The notes under the pieces are model-generated. The model did not search any database, was not told the DNA's origin, and saw nothing but the letters and a program-made list of their open reading frames with translations. Below are positions 33,835 to 34,053 of a DNA stretch of 34,053 nt, in pieces. The translations under genes and the position numbers were made by a program. The first letter of the stretch is position 1; each line of letters begins with the position of its first letter. Origin of the DNA: Treponema sp. (lineage in GTDB: Bacteria; Spirochaetota; Spirochaetia; Treponematales; Treponemataceae); NCBI GenBank assembly GCA_017468745.1, contig JAFUHS010000052.1:1-34053 (forward strand), in the 5' to 3' direction.

Positions 33835-33988
33835 AAATTCCTCACAGAGCGGAGGAGCACACAGAGAGCCTTTCGTTCGGGAAGTTATAGGCCAAAATCA
33901 AACTGTATAATAAGTAATGCGACTGAGATGCTAAACTTTGTTTTACAAGTCTGTTCTCTGTGAACCCTGTGCCCTCTGTGAGAAATTT
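33835..33988. repeat. Split inverted-repeat element of the CACAGAG type
   Basis: The left arm AAATTCCTCACAGAG followed by CACACAGAGAG (33835-33868) is mirrored by CTCTGTGAACCCTGTG and CCTCTGTGAGAAATTT (33957-33988). About 85 nt lie between the arms; they include TGTATAAT (33904-33911), a possible -10 for coaBC. The right arm ends 20 nt before the coaBC start, so it would form part of the leader. It is the same family as the element at 28581-28656. Confidence 0.7.
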
Positions 33989-34008
33989 ATTTTTATGGAG
34001 AAGAATTT

Positions 34009-34053
34009 ATGAAAGACAAGCACATTTTATTGCATGTGACAGGCTCAATTTCC
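34009..34053 (+). CDS. coaBC: CoaBC (phosphopantothenoylcysteine synthetase/decarboxylase), N-terminal fragment
   Basis: Only 15 codons are inside the window: MKDKHILLHVTGSIS. This matches the start of the flavoprotein decarboxylase domain of CoaBC/Dfp (usually ..ILLGVTGSIAAYK). GGAGAAG lies 5-6 nt before the ATG. CoaBC converts 4'-phosphopantothenate to 4'-phosphopantetheine, so the position after panB and panC is logical. Other HFCD flavoproteins (such as UbiX-like) share the motif, so the call leans on context. Confidence 0.72.
   Translation, partial: MKDKHILLHVTGSIS

Noticed and set aside
1..34053. tRNA, rRNA, insertion sequence or prophage
   Set aside because: No cloverleaf with a conserved T-loop, no transposase or integrase frame, and no phage structural gene was found on reading both strands.

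Overview
This window (about 45% GC by eye) looks like chromosomal DNA from a host-associated, fermentative spirochaete, most likely a gut or rumen Treponema. That assignment is inference. It rests on several lipoproteins with a relaxed lipobox and acidic start, many hybrid two-component kinases, acetate kinase, secreted pectin-type esterases, and intergenic elements built from CTCTGTG/CACAGAG units. There is no rRNA or tRNA, no CRISPR array, and no recognisable insertion sequence or phage.

Layout. (1) 1-1814: the 5' part of an AraC-type regulator (minus strand, cut by the window edge), divergent from a MATE exporter. (2) 1863-4743: a two-gene BcgI-like restriction-modification system, with a nuclease-methyltransferase fusion and a two-half specificity subunit. 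(3) 4749-7628: a 959-residue protein joining an amino-acid-permease-like membrane domain to a hybrid histidine kinase. (4) 7715-9065: a membrane DnaJ-domain protein, infA and a DksA-like factor, with a repeat element between the first two. (5) 9095-12886: a minus-strand operon of a protein with two degenerate receivers, a sensorless hybrid kinase and a PHP phosphatase; then a DJ-1/PfpI protein and a strong terminator. (6) 13700-22295: a secreted polysaccharide-degradation locus with two SGNH (rhamnogalacturonan-acetylesterase-like) lipoproteins, an HExxH metallopeptidase-like lipoprotein, and a XylR-like regulator (LacI-type sensor plus AraC DNA-binding domain). (7) 22290-28537: a seven-gene minus-strand run, in transcription order acyl carrier protein, fused ketosynthase/pseudo-ketosynthase, FabG, FabZ, PlsC-like acyltransferase, patatin, LysE-type exporter. 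(8) 28660-32143: ackA, then a response regulator, a DesK/NarX-type kinase and an ECF-S-like membrane protein. (9) 32268-34053: panB, panC and the first codons of coaBC, a pantothenate-to-CoA operon.

How the genes fit together. The locus in (6) probably senses a sugar, de-esterifies plant cell-wall pectin and feeds fermentation to acetate through AckA. Region (7) has ketosynthase, ketoreductase and dehydratase but no enoyl reductase in view. Its second ketosynthase domain has lost every catalytic Cys/His, as in the chain-length factors of type II polyketide and aryl-polyene systems. It is therefore the best candidate for a special lipid or polyene pathway with its own ACP; the nearby CoA operon would supply the ACP prosthetic group. 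Signal transduction is unusually rich: three separate kinase systems, each with an uncommon input architecture.

Starts were revised where a Shine-Dalgarno sequence, a promoter or family alignment decided the matter. Several genes have a -10-like hexamer only 6-10 nt from the ATG and may be leaderless.
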